A stretch of 64,000 bases of DNA, from positions 41,169,525-41,233,524 of the forward strand of contig OZ023273.1 of assembly GCA_964007475.1 (NCBI GenBank), written 5' to 3'. A program made the position numbers and the translations under genes. The stretch comes from Hybos culiciformis. Taxonomy: Eukaryota > Arthropoda > Insecta > Diptera > Hybotidae. This document shows positions 35,771 through 48,891 of this stretch, one piece after another. Numbering within the stretch: the first letter of the stretch is position 1; the number at the start of each line of letters is the position of its first letter. Below the pieces are notes generated by a model that was given only the letters and a program-made list of their open reading frames with translations, searched no databases and had not been told where the DNA came from.

Positions 35771-38630
35771 TCACCAACAGCAGCAACAAAAATTTTTGCA
35801 GCCAAATACTGCACCTAATAATATAAATTTTCCTCCAACATATTATAATGTCCCTTCAAATAAGCATAATCTTCCTTCAACGTCATTACCGCCACCAACT
35901 CAAACATATCCTCAGTCACTTAATAATTATATGATTAATTGCTATCCAGAACCACATCAATTACGTCAATTAAATCCAAATAATTATGTTCCACCACCAT
36001 CAAATCATCCGCAAAACTGGACCGGAATACCATTAATATCAACAGTTCAACGACGTCCTAGGGCAACAAAAACAACAACATCTTCATCATTGTACCAGCC
36101 AACAACTCATTATAATAATGTGAATATTAAAAATTCAAGCACATTAAAAACACAAAGCAACAGCTTAAAGCAAAATTTTTTGTCATCACAATGTGATTAT
36201 GATGATATTGCAATATCTAGATTAGCATTACATGCACATGGTGCACCATTAATATTATCTGGACGTTATAGAAATCGTTTGCAAAAAAATCACAATAATA
36301 ATAATAATAATAATAACAATAATAATAACAGTAATATTAACAATAATAATAATAGCAGTCAACAAACCCTAAATGGAGTTCTTTATAACAAACATCAAAT
36401 GAATATAAATAACCATCATGATAATAAAAATTTAGAAAATAAAGAGAACTATGATGATGACGATGGTGGTGATGATGATGATGACGATGATGAGGGAATA
36501 GACAAAAACTTATGCAATAATAAAATAAGTTCTTCAAGTAAAAATATTGCCACAGGAATTTTAACTACAGACTCTGTGGCTAGTGATGATATACAAATAA
36601 ATAGTGGAAATAGTAGTGGTAGCAGCAGTTTATCTACAAATGGATTAGAAACATGTTTGCCACGCATTATAAAGCCGCGCAAGAGAAGAAAAAAAGACAG
36701 GAAATTGCCACAAAATAATACATTTGTACAGTCGACTCAACAACATCAGCAAAATCAACAACACGCACTACAGCATCAGCAAAATCAACAACAAACACTA
36801 CAGCATCAGCAAAATCAACACCAAGCACAACAACAAACCATACAACATCAACAACAAGCACAACAAACACAACAGCATCAACAACAACAGCAACAAACAC
36901 AACAGCATCAACAACAACAGCAACAAATAAAAACACAACAGTATCAACAACAAACTCAACAGAATCAATTACAGCAACAACAGCATCATCATCAACAACA
37001 ACAACAACTCCAACAACAGCAGCATCAACAACAACCACCAAATCCACAACAACAAAACCAACTTCAACAACATATTGAGCAGAAGTCACAACCGTTAACT
37101 AGATGTACAGAAGTTTATCAAATACAGGCTCCACAACGTACACATTTACGTCAATATTCTCATCATCCTCCGTTACAACAAAGATCTTCTTTTCCTAGTG
37201 GTGCCAATTGTAAAAGCTACACTAATCCTGATCCTCGAATTGACAGTAAATTATTTAACATGACTGAAACTAGGAGTAAATTTGAAGAAACATTACATTC
37301 TAATACTTTGCAACATCATTATATCACGAAACCTACGAGCCATAGTGCACAACAGTCCACAGTCAATGTACCACATCAAACTAATTTACAAGCTCATCAG
37401 TTGTGTATGAAAACAACAGAGCTTAAACATTCGATTGGCAATTCTCAATCATCCGTAAATTCATTCCCTTATCACGAATTCATAGCACGAAATGAGTCTA
37501 TTCGCTCTGAACCTTTTAAAACTGATTTGAACACTAATTTTACAAATAGTGAAGCAATAAAATCAGCACATACTAATGATGAATCGGGATTTGGTTCACC
37601 AAATCCAAATGTTTTAATAAGGCCATCTTGCCATTTTAATTCTAGAAATGAAGATGAAAAAATGAAAAAAAACGCAGATTATTCATCAAAAAATGTTGAC
37701 AAAATAGATCTAGATGTAAATAATCACAATACAAAAATCTCTCAATCGTTAGCAGCAAGCACTTGCTATTGTCGCTTATGTGATCCCTCTTGTCGGATTT
37801 GGGCATTTCCGCTGCGCAGATCAGTTTCTGATAGTTCAACTGAAATCCAACGTAAAAATGTTGGTGTAATTGGTTCTGGGGTAATAAATAAGCCTCGAAT
37901 TTCTTGGAATTCAAATTTATTTACAAATAATCAATGTCAATGGTCACAATTTGACGATCAGCTAACATCACGCAATGGTAGTTTTAGTGACTCTGGTGAC
38001 TCTGGATGTGATATTTTAAATGGCCTGCATTTTATTGAAGATTTATATAATAATAATACAAATTTAGTTGATTTAAATCTAACAAAATCAAAAATTGAAC
38101 AAAATTTTCCAACTGCAGAAACTTTATTAACCGAATCCATTAATGAGATATCAAAAAAATTAATGGAACAATGTGATTTGAAATCAAATTCATCTGATGA
38201 TAGTGTTTTCTCTGATAATAGTGGCGACGAAAGTGGAAATGGTTTAATTAATTTTAATATTAATGATAGTGATATTAATAAAATGATTAACAATAATAGT
38301 AATAATAATAATCTTGATGATATCACATTAAATTTTGATGATTTTTTTAAAACAAATCAAGTTCATCAACAACAAAATAATGATAGTAATGATGTTTGTC
38401 ATATATTTAATGAAAATACATTAGCAAAAATATTATTTAATCCATCCGTAAATGATGATTTATTACAAGAAATTTCAAATCGAGCAAATTCAAATCAGAA
38501 TTTATATGGAACAAATAGTAATTACGATACATCAACAAGTGAATTATTTAATTGTTTTGAATTGTTATGGAATGATAAGCAAAAAGAGTTATTTTCATTG
38601 CCATTTATGAATTCGACAGCTGCCGTTTGA
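35685..38630 (+). CDS. Uncharacterised Q/N/S-rich protein, 981 aa, single exon
   Basis: Not recognised. The start is the ATG at 35685; an in-frame TGA lies at 35667 and the frame between has only TTG/ATT. The protein is largely disordered: P/Q/N-rich N terminus, poly-N (about residues 203-227), an acidic D/G run (about 258-273) and a Q/H-rich tract (about 349-468). Between these lie compact blocks that look conserved: SRLALHAHGAPLILSGRYRN (about 178-197), CLPRIIKPRKRRKKDRKLP (about 323-341, basic, possible nuclear signal), CYCRLCDPSCRIWAFPLRRS (about 693-712, a C-x-C-x2-C-x3-C cluster that might bind metal) and DSGDSGCDILNGLHFIEDLY (about 770-789). The C terminus is D/N/S-rich, ending FMNSTAAV. 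Block composition suggests a nuclear regulator, which is inference only. It lies on the same strand as twin, apparently inside its intron. The first AATAAA downstream is at 38673. Confidence 0.85.
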   Translation: MIPPSPPSQKQNSYSQQQNFGNHGYHYTSHQQQQQKFLQPNTAPNNINFPPTYYNVPSNKHNLPSTSLPPPTQTYPQSLNNYMINCYPEPHQLRQLNPNNYVPPPSNHPQNWTGIPLISTVQRRPRATKTTTSSSLYQPTTHYNNVNIKNSSTLKTQSNSLKQNFLSSQCDYDDIAISRLALHAHGAPLILSGRYRNRLQKNHNNNNNNNNNNNNSNINNNNNSSQQTLNGVLYNKHQMNINNHHDNKNLENKENYDDDDGGDDDDDDDEGIDKNLCNNKISSSSKNIATGILTTDSVASDDIQINSGNSSGSSSLSTNGLETCLPRIIKPRKRRKKDRKLPQNNTFVQSTQQHQQNQQHALQHQQNQQQTLQHQQNQHQAQQQTIQHQQQAQQTQQHQQQQQQTQQHQQQQQQIKTQQYQQQTQQNQLQQQQHHHQQQQQLQQQQHQQQPPNPQQQNQLQQHIEQKSQPLTRCTEVYQIQAPQRTHLRQYSHHPPLQQRSSFPSGANCKSYTNPDPRIDSKLFNMTETRSKFEETLHSNTLQHHYITKPTSHSAQQSTVNVPHQTNLQAHQLCMKTTELKHSIGNSQSSVNSFPYHEFIARNESIRSEPFKTDLNTNFTNSEAIKSAHTNDESGFGSPNPNVLIRPSCHFNSRNEDEKMKKNADYSSKNVDKIDLDVNNHNTKISQSLAASTCYCRLCDPSCRIWAFPLRRSVSDSSTEIQRKNVGVIGSGVINKPRISWNSNLFTNNQCQWSQFDDQLTSRNGSFSDSGDSGCDILNGLHFIEDLYNNNTNLVDLNLTKSKIEQNFPTAETLLTESINEISKKLMEQCDLKSNSSDDSVFSDNSGDESGNGLINFNINDSDINKMINNNSNNNNLDDITLNFDDFFKTNQVHQQQNNDSNDVCHIFNENTLAKILFNPSVNDDLLQEISNRANSNQNLYGTNSNYDTSTSELFNCFELLWNDKQKELFSLPFMNSTAAV
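36289..36352 (+). repeat. AAT/AAC trinucleotide repeat in the coding frame
   Basis: Mostly AAT with some AAC codons, encoding about 20 asparagines. The codon mixing shows it is an aged expansion. Confidence 0.85.
36730..37075 (+). repeat. CAA/CAG/CAT repeat encoding the Q/H tract
   Basis: Higher-order units are visible, for example CAGCATCAGCAAAATCAACA three times near 36772-36820 and ACAACAGCATCAACAACAGC twice near 36870-36925, so slippage has acted on units longer than one codon. Reverse-strand ORFs here are shadows. Confidence 0.85.
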
Positions 38631-41600
38631 TGGAGTTAAAAAAAAAAAATATTTACTAAAGTAAATGGCAAGAATAAAAAAATATTGTGATTTAATAGAG
38701 CAGCAAATTTAAATGAAATAGAAAACCACAAAGCTTAATGAGATTTTCACTTTAGTTTTATTATTTAAGTGACATCTGTGGCAAAGAAAATATATATATA
38801 TTTTTTTTTTTTCTTACCAAATTATTTATAACTGAGAATTTTCTGCAAAAGAAAAAAATCATTTAAAATAATAGAAAAATTATTATTACTTTTAAATAAT
38901 AAATTAGCTAAACACAACAAAAAAAAAATATGTTTTTCTTTTGTCATTAGTAACATTAGAATTCATAATTTTTTTTTTTTCAAAAATGTCAAAGTAATGA
39001 TTTTTGTTTAAAAAGACATTGGAAAAACATGGAAAAAATAAAATAAAATGTGGTGTTAAATTGAGTGATGATTGGACACAAAACTATCCACATTTAAGTC
39101 AAGAATCTGGTTCGGCAACTTTAAACATCATAAATGGGTGATTGACAATTGGTTTTGAAAATTTCAGTGAAGTTAATTAAATCACAGAAGTAGAATAACA
39201 CAGAAAGAAAATCTTGGGAATTAGTTAATTTTCTAGAAAAACTATGATTGAAAATTGAATTGAATGAACTGTCGTTTCAATGAAGTAGCAATAAGCTAAA
39301 AAAAAAATAATATCAGTCAAATTAAATAATTAATGGATGGAATTAAGCATAAAATAATGTTATCATTAATTGATTAATTATTTTAAATTCTGAAATAATA
39401 TATATTTCTTAAAATTTTAAAAATATTTATTTATTTTGTTTTCACAAAGAAACAGCTGACAAAATAATGGACTGTTTGTTGTGAAAAAGGTAATAAAAAA
39501 AAGCTTTAAATTAAATTAAATAATATTAAAAATTTTATTTTTTGATACGTAAATATTTTTATTTGGAAACAAATTTTAAACAAAAATTTTATGTGAAACT
39601 TAAACTTAAACAAAAAAAAAAACATTTAATAGAAAATTTTTGCGCAATAAAATATCAAGCACCATTTGTAATTTGAAAAAATAATAATATTCAAAAATAA
39701 TAATTTCTGTAAATTGACTTAATAATTATTTAGATTTAATTGTACCTATAACGTTAATGATACAATTTCTTAATTAATATTTAAATTTCATTTTATTCAT
39801 AATGGGAAAATAATTCTTCATATTTGGAATAACATTTAAAGAAACAGCGAAACATAAAATTTAAAAAAAAAATAACTAAAAACTTTTTTTTTTAACTAAC
39901 TAACTTTTTCGTTGAATTAATTATTCAGTAAAATAATCGGATATTATATATATAAACACATATACTGTATTTATATTACATACATAATATATAAATTTCT
40001 TTTCTTTAATTTTTTTTTTTTTATTTCGAACTAAATTTTATATAAAAATATAAACGACATTCATTTAATGCTGTCTTAATATTAGTTTAATTTTTTTTTT
40101 TTTTAATACAACTACGTTGTCAATTTTTTTTTTTTTTCAATTGTTTGTTGTGGATTTTATGTTACCACTGAAAAAAAAAATAATAATAGTGAAAAAAATA
40201 AATAAATAAAATTACAACTTTTACTATTAATGGATAATAATGTTGTATATATAATATAATGTATAATAAAGAAAGATATAACTAAAGTACATATAAAATA
40301 ATTTATATATATATATGTAACACATGTTTTCAAAGTATATATAAACATGAAAAACTATAAAAGTATAATATATAATCGATGAAAAATATTTATGGTAAAT
40401 ATGAAAACTAATGTTCATTGTGGCGATGATAAATCAAGACTTAATTATCATCGAAAATGGAATAAATTATTTCTTCAACATATGGATATTAACATGGATT
40501 ACAAATTTATTTTCATCAAAAAAAACTATAAAAAAAAAAAATTATACAGAGTAATAAAACATTTATGTTGTTGTATGTATATGTAGATATATATTATTTA
40601 TATTATAAAATTGTATTTCCAAGTTTTTTTTTTTTTTTCTAAATAATAATAAGTAGTATAATATGTTTTCACATATTGAATAAAAAATAAATAAATTAGA
40701 TAAATGCATTAAAAAAAAAAAAATATTTTCCTAAGAATTTATAAAATTAGAATTAAACAATAAATTTTTCATTATAATTTTCTACTCGATGTTTATCCAT
40801 TTATAATATACTTATGAATGATTGAATATGAAGATAAAATCTTTTTTCGTATTATGCATAGGGAAAACAAATTTTTTTGCTTTTTATTACAAATTTAACT
40901 GATCAATAAAAAGTTAAGATTTTCCAAATGCTTTCAGAATTTGGTTTTTAGAAAAAAAAAAAAAAGATACACAAAAAAGTACTACTTAGGAAGTGGGTAT
41001 GTAAGAATTAAAAACTTATATATCATAATAATTTCTATAAATTAATATTATTAAATCAAAGTGACCATAGTAATGCATAAATAAATGGATAAACATTGAA
41101 TAGTTTTTTTTAACATTATAAAAAAAAAAAATACTTGTAATTTTATAATTATTGTCGTCTTTACTGTTACTGTTAACTTTTTCTTATTGATAAAAAACTA
41201 AAAGAAAATAAAAATTTCTTTTCCATTTTCATTGAAAAATAAATGCTAATAGCTGAATATATAAATATATATATATGAGAATAAAATAAAAAAAAAAACT
41301 GCAAACAAAGTATAAATATATACTTAATATATACCTATGTTTATATAAATATAAAAATTTTAAAACAAAATAAAAAGTTGTATGATCCATAGTGTTGTTA
41401 TTCTGACTGGAAATGACTAAAAATTATACATGCCTATAATGTTTTTTTATTATTTTCTTTTTGTACGGAAATTATCATTAAATTTTAATGCCTTTTGATT
41501 TTTTTTATTTTATTTTTTTTAATATTTCACTTTCTTTTTATGGTTTCATTAGTCTGAAAGTAAAAATAATAATGTTAATACTACCTGTGTACTGACTAAA

Positions 41601-41880
41601 GCTTGTGTTTTTTTTAGTTTTTTTTTATGATGGAAAAATTCTCATGTACTTTGAATAGTTAGTTGTATCTCTAAGATATCCAAGTTGTTGTTTTAAACAA
41701 AGCGAAAGATTGGAATATTATATTTGATTTGAAAATTGATAACAATATTGAAATAATACAGGTTTATAAAATATTGCAAAAATAATATTGAAATAAATAA
41801 TTTTTATTTTTTTTAATTATTTTGTTAAATTTTGCAATTTAATGAAAATAAAAATTATTTGCATGGACAAATTCAGAAAA
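38631..41880 (+). other. 3' UTR of the Q/N-rich gene and flanking intron
   Basis: AT-rich with several AATAAA words (first at 38673). TATATA clusters lie around 39945-39995 and 40308-40318. No exon. The ORFs at 40157-40586 are AT-driven. Confidence 0.4.
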
Positions 41881-44800
41881 AAAAAAATAGTTTTAGACGC
41901 CGCTGCGCCAACTTAACGACTTGGTGTTTAAATGCACGGAAAATTTTTATGTTATTATAAAAATTTTTATTTTCTTAATTTTTTTTTTTTTTTTTATGTA
42001 AAAAGTAAAAACATAATGGATTTAATTTTCATTTTTGTGCAGAAAAAAAAAGTTTGTATATTTATATATACATTTTTTTTTACACCTTTTACGGGAAATT
42101 AAACATTAAAATAAAATTAAGTTTTTTTTTTTTTTTGCGTAAATAACCAAAAAAATATATCGTGTGCAAAGAGAACGTGAAACCACTTTTACTTTCACTT
42201 TTTTTCCTCTTTGAACTAACTAATAAAAAACTTATCTTTATTTTTATTTAAAAAAAAAAAATCATCCAGACATTTATTTAATCTGTTTTTTAATGCACAC
42301 ATATTTATTTATTTTTTTTTTTTTGGTAAACAAAAACCGAGAAAAATAAATTGGATTAAATTACCTGTGTTGTTTTTTTTTTTAAGTCGTCTTAAATTTC
42401 ATTTTAAGTTTTTTTTTTTTTTTGTGAAATTTGAATACTTAGTTTATTTAATATTTTTAATGAACTTAAAATATAATATTTTTGCTTTATTTAAGATTTG
42501 GTTTATCAAATAGGATTTTGATAGTAAAAAGATTAAACGAAAATTTCTGATTTTTTAATATTTAATTTTTATACTTACATACAAAACGGAATCGAATCAG
42601 AATTTCTTAATTTAACTTTTTTAACTAGCATAAAGTTTTCGATTTTTTTTTTACTTTATAATTAATTAACTAAATATTTCAAATTGTCATCTTGTTTAAA
42701 TATAATGCAGACATCATGTCATAATAAAAATTTATTAATTGTCATAAAGTTATAAATAACTAATAATAAATCACAGCATATTAATTAAGTATGTCATTTG
42801 TGTGTGGTAGTTTGATATAAGAAAATGCTATTATGTGAAAATATTATTTATGTATTAATTGTATATTATATAAATAGTATATGAAATTAATCAAATTTAT
42901 GACTTTTTGAATTTAAACAAAAAAAAAATTAAACGGTATCAGTTAATTTTATTTTTATGATTAATTTTTTATTAAAGAAATTAAAGACTGTTTTAAAATC
43001 TTCCACATAATTAATTATTATAACTTGAAATCAATCAACCTTGGTAGAAGAACAACAAAAAAAAAATAATAATTTCAATGCAATTTTACTTCGTTTTATT
43101 ATATAACTGTTTTTTTGTAAGTGGGTGCTAACTATTATTTTTTTTTTTTATTTGACAGTTAAATTTTTTTTTTTTTATAATTATACAAAAGAAAACATAA
43201 TTTATGTAGGTATATGTAAAATCTTTTTTTTTTTCTTCATTATTATTGAGATGAGATACTTTATGTACAATAGTGTAGAATAGATATTTAATTTTATGAA
43301 ATCATCAAACTTACTATCGTCGTTTTATAGTTAAAACTCATTAATTTACATTTTTCACTTTTTGGTTTTTCGATGCTATCACTATTTAAAATACTCGTCA
43401 AGTTATTCTGAAGCATGTTAAAGATTAGATAGTAAAGTAAATTTCGGTTTGTACCATAAAAAACAAAAAAAAAAAAATAAAAACAGGTGAATCGCTGCTC
43501 TCTCGTTAATGTAAAATTATTACTAAATGAATGTCCCATAAGCTCCTTAAAACAATAAATAATTTACAGAATTTAAAATTCTTAATTTTTAATTAACGCT
43601 TTAGCTTTAATTATACACCAAATACATAAGAAACATTAAATTAAAAATTTATCTTCATAACAATATGTATATATTTTCTTGATAATTAAATAAAAACTTT
43701 CTATTGAGAAATTTTAATAAAATAAATAATAAAAAAAGAAACAACAAAAATATCATATTTATTCATCACTAGAATAATAATTTACTACATAGGTATATAT
43801 TATTGATAAATAATAAAAGTTTTTTTACCAAAAAAAAAAAAACCTAATAATATATTGAATATTATTAACAACCTTACATTACATATATACATTCATAATA
43901 TGTACATATTTATATTTATTTATTTTTTAAAAAAGAAAAAAAAAAAATTAAAAAAGTAAAAATGTGAACGGATGTTAGCGGTGAAAGTGAAATTGTATCT
44001 AAAAAATAATATTTAAAATTGATTTAAATATAAAAAGAGTAAAATGAAATAACAAAAAAAAATAATAAAAAATACTTAACGTTAAATAAATAAAAATATT
44101 ATCTCTTGCACATGAATCAACTTAATTTTTTTTTTTTGTTGGCTTCTTAACTTTTCTAAGTACATATATTATACATATATTTGCACATTAATGGGCGCCA
44201 ATTTCACACAAAAAAAATAAAAATAAAAACAAGAAATTATTTAAAAACAAACTGTATTAAAAAAAATTTTGTAATATGAAGCAACAGCCGTTTTTATTTA
44301 TTTAAAACTTTATTTTTATTTTTTCTTCTCTACCAACTACTTTTGAAATTAAAATCAAAACAGTGCATAGTGTGTATAAAGTATTAAATCAAGTTAAATT
44401 CAATATTTCATATGAAAAATCTTGTTGATCTTGAGATATTTTAATGATTAAATTTTAATAAAAAAAAAATTTATATTGGATATATCTACTTCAGAAAAAA
44501 AAAAATTAATAAATAAATAAACTAGAAAAATGCATTCAACACCTTAAAAAATAACGATGAATTTGACCTTTTTCAACTAGTAAAACCTGATAGAATTTAA
44601 AACCTAACTTAATTTAGAGAGATTTTATTTAATTTAAATTATTTGAAAAAAAAAAACACTTTATTAAATTTAAATCTATTGAAAAATTACTCTACTTCAT
44701 TTTGTTTTTATGTATTTTTAATTTGGAATTCATCAAAACTGACATAAAATATAAAAAAGATTTATTATGGTTCCGTGATAAAAACAGAAAAAAAAAATTA

Positions 44801-47800
44801 TAGAAACTAGAAAAATTATAGAAGAAAGAATTTGCTAATATTTCTATACTATTATAATATTCTACATGTTTGAAAATTTTCTCTTAAAATATAAATTATG
44901 ATCCGCTTGTGTTTGAAATTTCCCAAATTCATTGAACAAGAATTCGTTATTAAAAGATAATTTTGTATGAATTTTAGTTTTCTCTTTGAGAAATTATTAA
45001 TACAATATTGAAAAATCTTATTTAAAATATTGAAAAAAAAAATACAACTTTTTTTAGGCATAAATCTTAATACAACTCTGTGAATCAAATTAAATAAAAA
45101 ATGTTTGATACTGCTTCGTCCATAATACGGTTTCGTATGTATTCGTCAAAGGAATAATTATTTAAAAGTGGATGTTTTTTTTGTTAAAATGATCAATAAA
45201 TTTTTAGTTTTTTTTTTTGTAATAAATTTATCGGACAAACTAATTTTCTAATTATTTTTGATATAAACAAATTAACTTTTTTTGTTTTCATTTAATCGTG
45301 ACCAAAATAATGAAAGTGTCAGGCTAACAGTTTTGAAATCTAATTTCTTTGGAGCTGTTGTTAATAAATTAAACTAAATAGTAATGAAGCGAACATTAAC
45401 TATATTGACATATCGTAGGGAGCTCAAAAAGAATATCTAAGGAAAGAAGTAAATTTTTATTTATGTCGGTGAAATCTTTGAAAATTAATATTTTTCTTGC
45501 TAACATGAACTGATTTTGTGCATCTTTTTCATCCGTCCTATAGTATTTTACTGGGTATTATAGGATCAAAATCAATTTTTAATGTGTTTGTACCTATATG
45601 TTTGTTGAAAGAAAAAAATCAAAAATTGTAAAATTCAAATGCTAACACATTTGAATTGAGTATTTTTATTTTAAAGAGCATTATTTATATAAAATACATT
45701 TACTTCACACGTAATAAATTCCCTATTGATAATTTTTCTTTGTACTTAGGTACTAATTTTAAAATAATAAACTATTCAAAGAATTTTTTTTTTTTTTGTT
45801 CAAACCTTTAGGGGTTAAAACTACAAATTACTTTAAATATATGAATAACAGCTTGAAAGTAAAATTAAATTACGAAATGATTCATAATTTATTATGTTTG
45901 TCATTTGTATTGTGTGTTGTGGTTTTCATTGTACGTAAAACATACTGTATATATATATATTTAACATAATAGAAAAAAAAAAAATAATTGGTAAATTGAT
46001 TTTCTAAATAAAATTGCACTAGCAAAAACTTGTGTGCATAATTTATTAAATTTTTTGCCAAAACTAAAAATAAAAAAATCAATAAAAAGAGAAATTTTAT
46101 AATTTAACTATTATTTTCAATATATGTATTTACAGCATACATATCATATTATTTAAATTTTTACTTTCATTGACAAAACAAACAACAATTGATTCTGGTT
46201 CGGCGGACAACAAGTTATAACTTTTTTTTTTTGCTGAGTTATTCTTAATTTCAACGAAAACCTGTATCAAATTTCGGAAAATATTATCCATTATTTGTGA
46301 TTTTCAAGCAGAGACTAAACTATACAAAACCTAAAATGATCTGACTTTATTTTCCGTTTTTTTTTTTTTTGTAATTCAATCTAATAAATTTATCAATTTC
46401 TTATCAAGTTCTTTTTTCAATTTAATTTTCTAGAAGTTTTGATTTACTAAGTAATATGCCTTCATCTGTATATTCATTATTTCTATAATATTTATCGTAT
46501 CCCTCTTAATAAGGATATATACCTACATATTTTTATTTTAAAATGTCAATTGACAGCATTGATAATAGTATTGTTATTATTTTTGAGAGAATTAATGGGT
46601 TTCTCGTGGTTCGTTTTTAACAAAATATAAAATGTTTTAAGTACGTATATATACATGTTCAAATATTTTTATTTTTTATTTATTTTTTTTATGCTTTTAT
46701 ACTTTATAGGTTTTTCTTTGAATATAATATTTCTTCTGCCTATAAGTATATAAATCAATAAAAAAAAAAGAATTTTTTTTATTTTTATTATTAAAGTACG
46801 TATATACATTTTTTTCTCAAAACGTTGTGCAGAGCAGAAAAAAAAAAAGAAAAGAGAAATTGTAAAGATTAATTTACTTAAAAGCATAAAGAAAACTAAA
46901 GAAAAAAAAAAAATTATCTAAATTTAATTTGAAAAAGTAAAAGTGAAATTTAAACCTTCACAATAGATTTTAAAATTTATATAATCTTTTTTTTTTCTTT
47001 TCTTATTTATATGGAATTTCATTATGTTTTCGTTATATTATTATTGTTGTTTTTATTTTTTTTTTTTATATACATACTATTTTATTGCCACAGACCATAA
47101 TAATATCAATTTAAAATACAATGACCTCTTTGATACTGGTTTTTATATTTTGGTTAGATAATTTATTTGTTCCAATAAATATATACATTTTTTTTTTTTA
47201 TTATAAAGCTTTATGCTTAGCATTAATGTAATGAAGTTTTTGAAACTGCACTTAAAAAAAAAAACATTTCCAAAATTTTATAGTGAGTAGAGTTTATTCA
47301 GAAAACAATCAGATTTTCTTTTTTTTTTCTTTTTTGTTGTTAGTGGGGTTTTTGTAGTAATTGTGTTATTAAACCCACACATGATGGTTAGTAGTTTCAT
47401 AGTAAAAAAAAAAAAATACACATGTTACAAAATTTGAAAATAATTATAATTTTAATCAACATTTTTTTTTTTTTTTTTTAATTCTATTTCTAAACAATCC
47501 CACATTCTAGAAAAATAAAATATGTTTCCTGAAAATATTTTTCCTTCAAAAAAGTATTTTCAGTTGTTTTTGAGTAGAAATTTGTTTATTTAAGAAAGAC
47601 TGAATCGTAAAATACTTCGAGGCGAGTAAGAAACTCGTCTTAACTATGAAGTCAAGTTGGAAAACCAATCTATTATAAAAATTTTAATAATAATTCTGTA
47701 GTATTAAACATACTATATCAATATAATATTACTTTGTGTAGCAAATTTTCCAGTTCAACACTTTTATGAACTGTTTTTTTTTTTTAACCTTTATTTATAA

Positions 47801-48860
47801 TCATATTTTGTCCATCTTATATATTAATTTTTTTTAATACGTATTTCTTAATGTTATATTCATTACATAAGTAACTTATAATAAAAACATTCATTAATAA
47901 TCTTAAATAATTATTAAGAAAATATACATATATCTTTTGAAATCCAATATGCTTGATATACATATATGTTTAACTATAGGAATATACATACATATTTTTT
48001 TTTTCTGTTCAATAAAAATTTATAATTATGAATCTCGATTTAAAATTTTATTAAAAGCAAAGAAACTAAAAAAAAAAATCAGTATATTTTTCTAAATTGT
48101 AATATTTGTAACAAAAGCCCTCGATTTCATTGAAACTGTACGCATAATATATGTTTCATCATTTATCAAAATAAATATTTATGTAGGACTGATTGCATAA
48201 TAAACCCTAAGAGTAAAAATAACATATTAAATTATTAATTTCAAATAAATGAAAGCATTGGTTTTTAGTTTTATGATTACAATATAATAAAAGTACAAAA
48301 AATAATAATATGTCTAAATAATGTGCATTTTAGTTGTAAATCGTCTCTTCATTTTTTTAAATTGATTTGAAAATGTTAACAAAAATGTTATTTTTTTTTA
48401 ATTAGATAAACTTACTATAAAACGATTCATAAAATTTATTTTTTGATGTCTTCTCAACAACTATACTTAATATTTATACACTTCAAATTATTTAATTATA
48501 CACGGTTCAAAAATTGTTATAGTTTTAGATGAAATTTTCTTGTTTTTGTAGTTACATAATATTTTTTACTTTTGTTACAACTATTTTTTTCTCCATAATG
48601 AATATATTGGATCAATAACTAAAGAATGAACAATCAATTCTTAAAAAAAATTAATTTACATTAATTAGAAATTTATGAAATATAAATTTAAGAGAATTTC
48701 TTTCAATATATTTTATATTTAAAAATAAAAAGAAGATTATTTTATATTGATCATTTATGATTTCCTAATAAATATACAATTATAAATGCAGGAAAACTTC
48801 TTTTTTTTTTAAATATTCTTTTACTTAACTTGAAAATAATAATATTTTGTTTCGCTTGCG

Positions 48861-48891
<31 letters not shown>

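Noticed and set aside
36724..36930. Plus-strand N/K/I-rich ORF
   Set aside because: It is a frame-shifted reading of the polyglutamine repeat.
36337..37089. Minus-strand ORFs rich in H, V and L (36337-36537, 36449-36682, 36667-37089)
   Set aside because: They are reverse readings of the AAT, GAT and CAA repeats in the Q/N-rich gene.
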